Positions 4,318 through 5,679 of a stretch of DNA of 5,679 nt are shown piece after piece. Source of the stretch: Nitrososphaeraceae archaeon (GTDB lineage Archaea > Thermoproteota > Nitrososphaeria > Nitrososphaerales > Nitrososphaeraceae); assembly GCA_025449515.1 (NCBI GenBank), contig JANWJI010000124.1, positions 1-5,679 on the forward strand, read 5' to 3'. The position numbers and the translations under genes are program-made. Within the stretch, counting starts at the first letter, position 1, and each line of letters opens with the position of its first letter. The notes under the pieces are model-generated. The model was not told where the DNA came from. It saw only the letters and a program-made list of their open reading frames with translations, and ran no database searches.

Positions 4318-5403
4318 TTACGGAGATACTAGCTCTAGATCCTCTTCAATCTCTTCCAGTCTCCGTTTTCGTCCGCAGTGTTCAATCAGTTGAGACAGCT
4401 TCTTTTTTGCTCTACCTTCTCTTATGGATTCTCGAGCAATCTCTATCCCTTCGGTTAAATCATGAGCCTTATTTGCAACAACCAAGGCGGCAGCGGCGTT
4501 TAATTCAACTATCCCAAGGAGATCTCTCTCGGCTTGACCATAGATGCATCTTAGCGTGACTCGAATAGATTGTTCTCTTGTCTTCATCGCCAACGTTTCT
4601 AACCTTGCCGTGTCTAGATTTACATCTTTAGGATCTAAGCGGATTCTTTTAACGTAATTACCATCCTTCAATGAAATATCGTTTGGGCATGTATTTGATA
4701 ATTCATCTATGCCGTCGTGGGCATGGACCACCATTACATTTCCTATACCGAGATTTAGACTAGCTTCTGATATTGTCTCGAAGAGTGAAGTATCTGTGAC
4801 GCCAATTACCTGTCCCGAAAGATTGGTGCATGGATTGCTAAGTGGGCCAATGATGTTGAATATCGTTCTTGCACCAATTATTTTGCGAGCAGCCGCGGCT
4901 GCTGCCATAGAAGGATGAAACTTTGGGGCATAAATGAAACCTATACCTATTTGCTCTATGGAGGACAATACAGCCGCAACGGAGGTGTTGAGGTCAAAGC
5001 CCACATATTCCAAGAAATCTGCGCTGCCACATAGCCCTGACATCGATTTGTTTCCATGTTTAGCCACACAAGCACCGCTGCCTGATGCTACTAGGGCTGC
5101 AGCGGTACTAATATTAGGGGTATTGATTGAATCTCCCCCAGTTCCGCATATATCAACAATCGATGAATTAAGATTCGGTGTAAGACGGATTGAGCGCTCC
5201 TTGACAGACCTAATTAGGTATCGGAGCTCATTTGCGGTTTCCCTTTTCATAGTAAGGGCAACTAAAAAGGCCACAATTGATGCATGTGACACCTGTTCTG
5301 TGGAAATTAAATCAATAGATGTTTCGATCTCTCCTTCGGTTAATTCTTTCCTCGAAATTAGTTTTCTAATGAGAGGTTGGAATTCAATATCACCGTCTGT
5401 CAT
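4318..5403 (-). CDS. trpD: Anthranilate phosphoribosyltransferase
   Basis: A 361-residue protein of the class III phosphoribosyltransferase fold. It joins anthranilate and PRPP to give phosphoribosylanthranilate, the second step from chorismate to tryptophan. Visible features: helical N-terminal domain (1-80); CGTGGDSINTPNIST (86-100), the PRPP loop; KHGNKSMSG (115-123); HPSMAAAAAARKIIGARTIF (163-182), whose Arg173 corresponds to the anthranilate-contacting Arg164 of the Sulfolobus enzyme; GPLSNP (186-191), the family hallmark; HAHDGIDELS (227-236) with the metal-binding pair Asp233-Glu234; and ELNAAAALVVAN (300-311). The C-terminus is charged and a little longer than usual (about residues 345-361). 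The ATG at 5403 overlaps the trpG stop as ATGA, with no strong Shine-Dalgarno, so translation is probably coupled. Its trpG neighbour makes thymidine phosphorylase or AMP phosphorylase, which share the fold, very unlikely. It seems to be the last gene of this trp transcript. Confidence 0.95.
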   Translation of the reverse strand: MTDGDIEFQPLIRKLISRKELTEGEIETSIDLISTEQVSHASIVAFLVALTMKRETANELRYLIRSVKERSIRLTPNLNSSIVDICGTGGDSINTPNISTAAALVASGSGACVAKHGNKSMSGLCGSADFLEYVGFDLNTSVAAVLSSIEQIGIGFIYAPKFHPSMAAAAAARKIIGARTIFNIIGPLSNPCTNLSGQVIGVTDTSLFETISEASLNLGIGNVMVVHAHDGIDELSNTCPNDISLKDGNYVKRIRLDPKDVNLDTARLETLAMKTREQSIRVTLRCIYGQAERDLLGIVELNAAAALVVANKAHDLTEGIEIARESIREGRAKKKLSQLIEHCGRKRRLEEIEEDLELVSP

Positions 5404-5679
5404 CTTTTAATCATCGAAAGAAAGTTTAGTAATATTTTTGAGCCTTCAGAAGTCAAAACAGATTCTGGATGAAATTGAAGTCCTTCTATTAGATATTTCC
5501 TATGCCTCAATGCCATTATCTCTCTATCGTCCTCAGCTATAGCGGTTATTTCGAGACAATCTGGTAATCGAGTAGAGTCTGCTACCAATGAATTGTACCG
5601 CGTAGCGGCGAAGGGATTTTTTACATCTTCGAATAGCCTACTCGAGTTGTTGTGTCGTATCATGCTCGTTTTACCATGC
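5400..5679 (-). CDS. trpG: Anthranilate synthase glutamine amidotransferase subunit, C-terminal part (cut by right edge)
   Basis: The frame is open to the right edge; the ATG at 5663 is internal, because the codons before it encode HGKTS, the conserved MHGKTS segment of TrpG. About 92 C-terminal codons are visible. TrpG hydrolyses glutamine and passes ammonia to TrpE, which makes anthranilate from chorismate. The catalytic His and Glu of the class I amidotransferase triad are present in LQFHPESVLTSEG; the nucleophile Cys lies outside the window. The motif usually written RYHSL is RYNSL here. Four bases overlap trpD (ATGA). PabA or GuaA are alternatives for such a fragment, but HGKTS, the FHPES-V-TS-EG ending and the trpD neighbour favour TrpG. 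Confidence 0.88.
   Translation of the reverse strand, partial: HGKTSMIRHNNSSRLFEDVKNPFAATRYNSLVADSTRLPDCLEITAIAEDDREIMALRHRKYLIEGLQFHPESVLTSEGSKILLNFLSMIKR

Noticed and set aside
4709..4918. Plus-strand open frame of 69 codons
   Set aside because: It lies fully antisense to trpD, over its conserved GPLSNP and poly-Ala segments; the translation has no family features and no promoter.
4934..5410. Plus-strand open frame of 158 codons
   Set aside because: Antisense to the conserved N-terminal half of trpD, including the GTGGD loop. It is open because of the codon pattern of trpD; no ribosome site or recognisable domain.

Overview
The window looks like a stretch of an ammonia-oxidising archaeal chromosome (Nitrososphaerota/Thaumarchaeota). 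Three observations support this. A 4-hydroxybutyryl-CoA dehydratase gene, a marker enzyme of the 3-hydroxypropionate/4-hydroxybutyrate carbon fixation cycle, sits behind an archaeal BRE/TATA promoter and appears to give a leaderless mRNA. An archaeal-type coiled-coil protein is present. Base composition is moderately AT-rich (about 40% GC by eye). The lineage is inferred from gene content; the order within the phylum cannot be fixed from this window.

Layout from left to right. (1) A minus-strand purine salvage pair: apt (adenine phosphoribosyltransferase), then the first 34 codons of a methylthioadenosine phosphorylase gene, cut by the left edge. The phosphorylase would release adenine from methylthioadenosine and Apt would turn it into AMP. 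(2) A 289-base divergent region (645-933) with three inverted repeats and the promoter of the dehydratase. (3) On the plus strand, the dehydratase gene (best start 934), then an FtsJ/RlmE-type rRNA 2'-O-methyltransferase gene, then a possible 41-codon small ORF that overlaps the methyltransferase stop. (4) A convergent junction with hairpins around 3130-3236. (5) On the minus strand, a 283-residue coiled-coil protein with a TTG start, preceded by a TATA-like element and a cluster of overlapping palindromes. (6) At the right, the minus-strand end of a tryptophan operon: trpG (C-terminal part, cut by the right edge) overlapping trpD by 4 bases.

The protein-coding content is mostly housekeeping: carbon fixation, purine salvage, rRNA modification and tryptophan synthesis. 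I see no mobile element, CRISPR array, tRNA, rRNA or defence system. What deserves a second look is in the junctions: a promoter lying inside the longest reading frame of the dehydratase, operator-like palindromes at three promoters, an in-frame stop between apt and the phosphorylase, a small overlapping ORF, and a one-residue difference in the iron-sulfur ligand spacing of the dehydratase.
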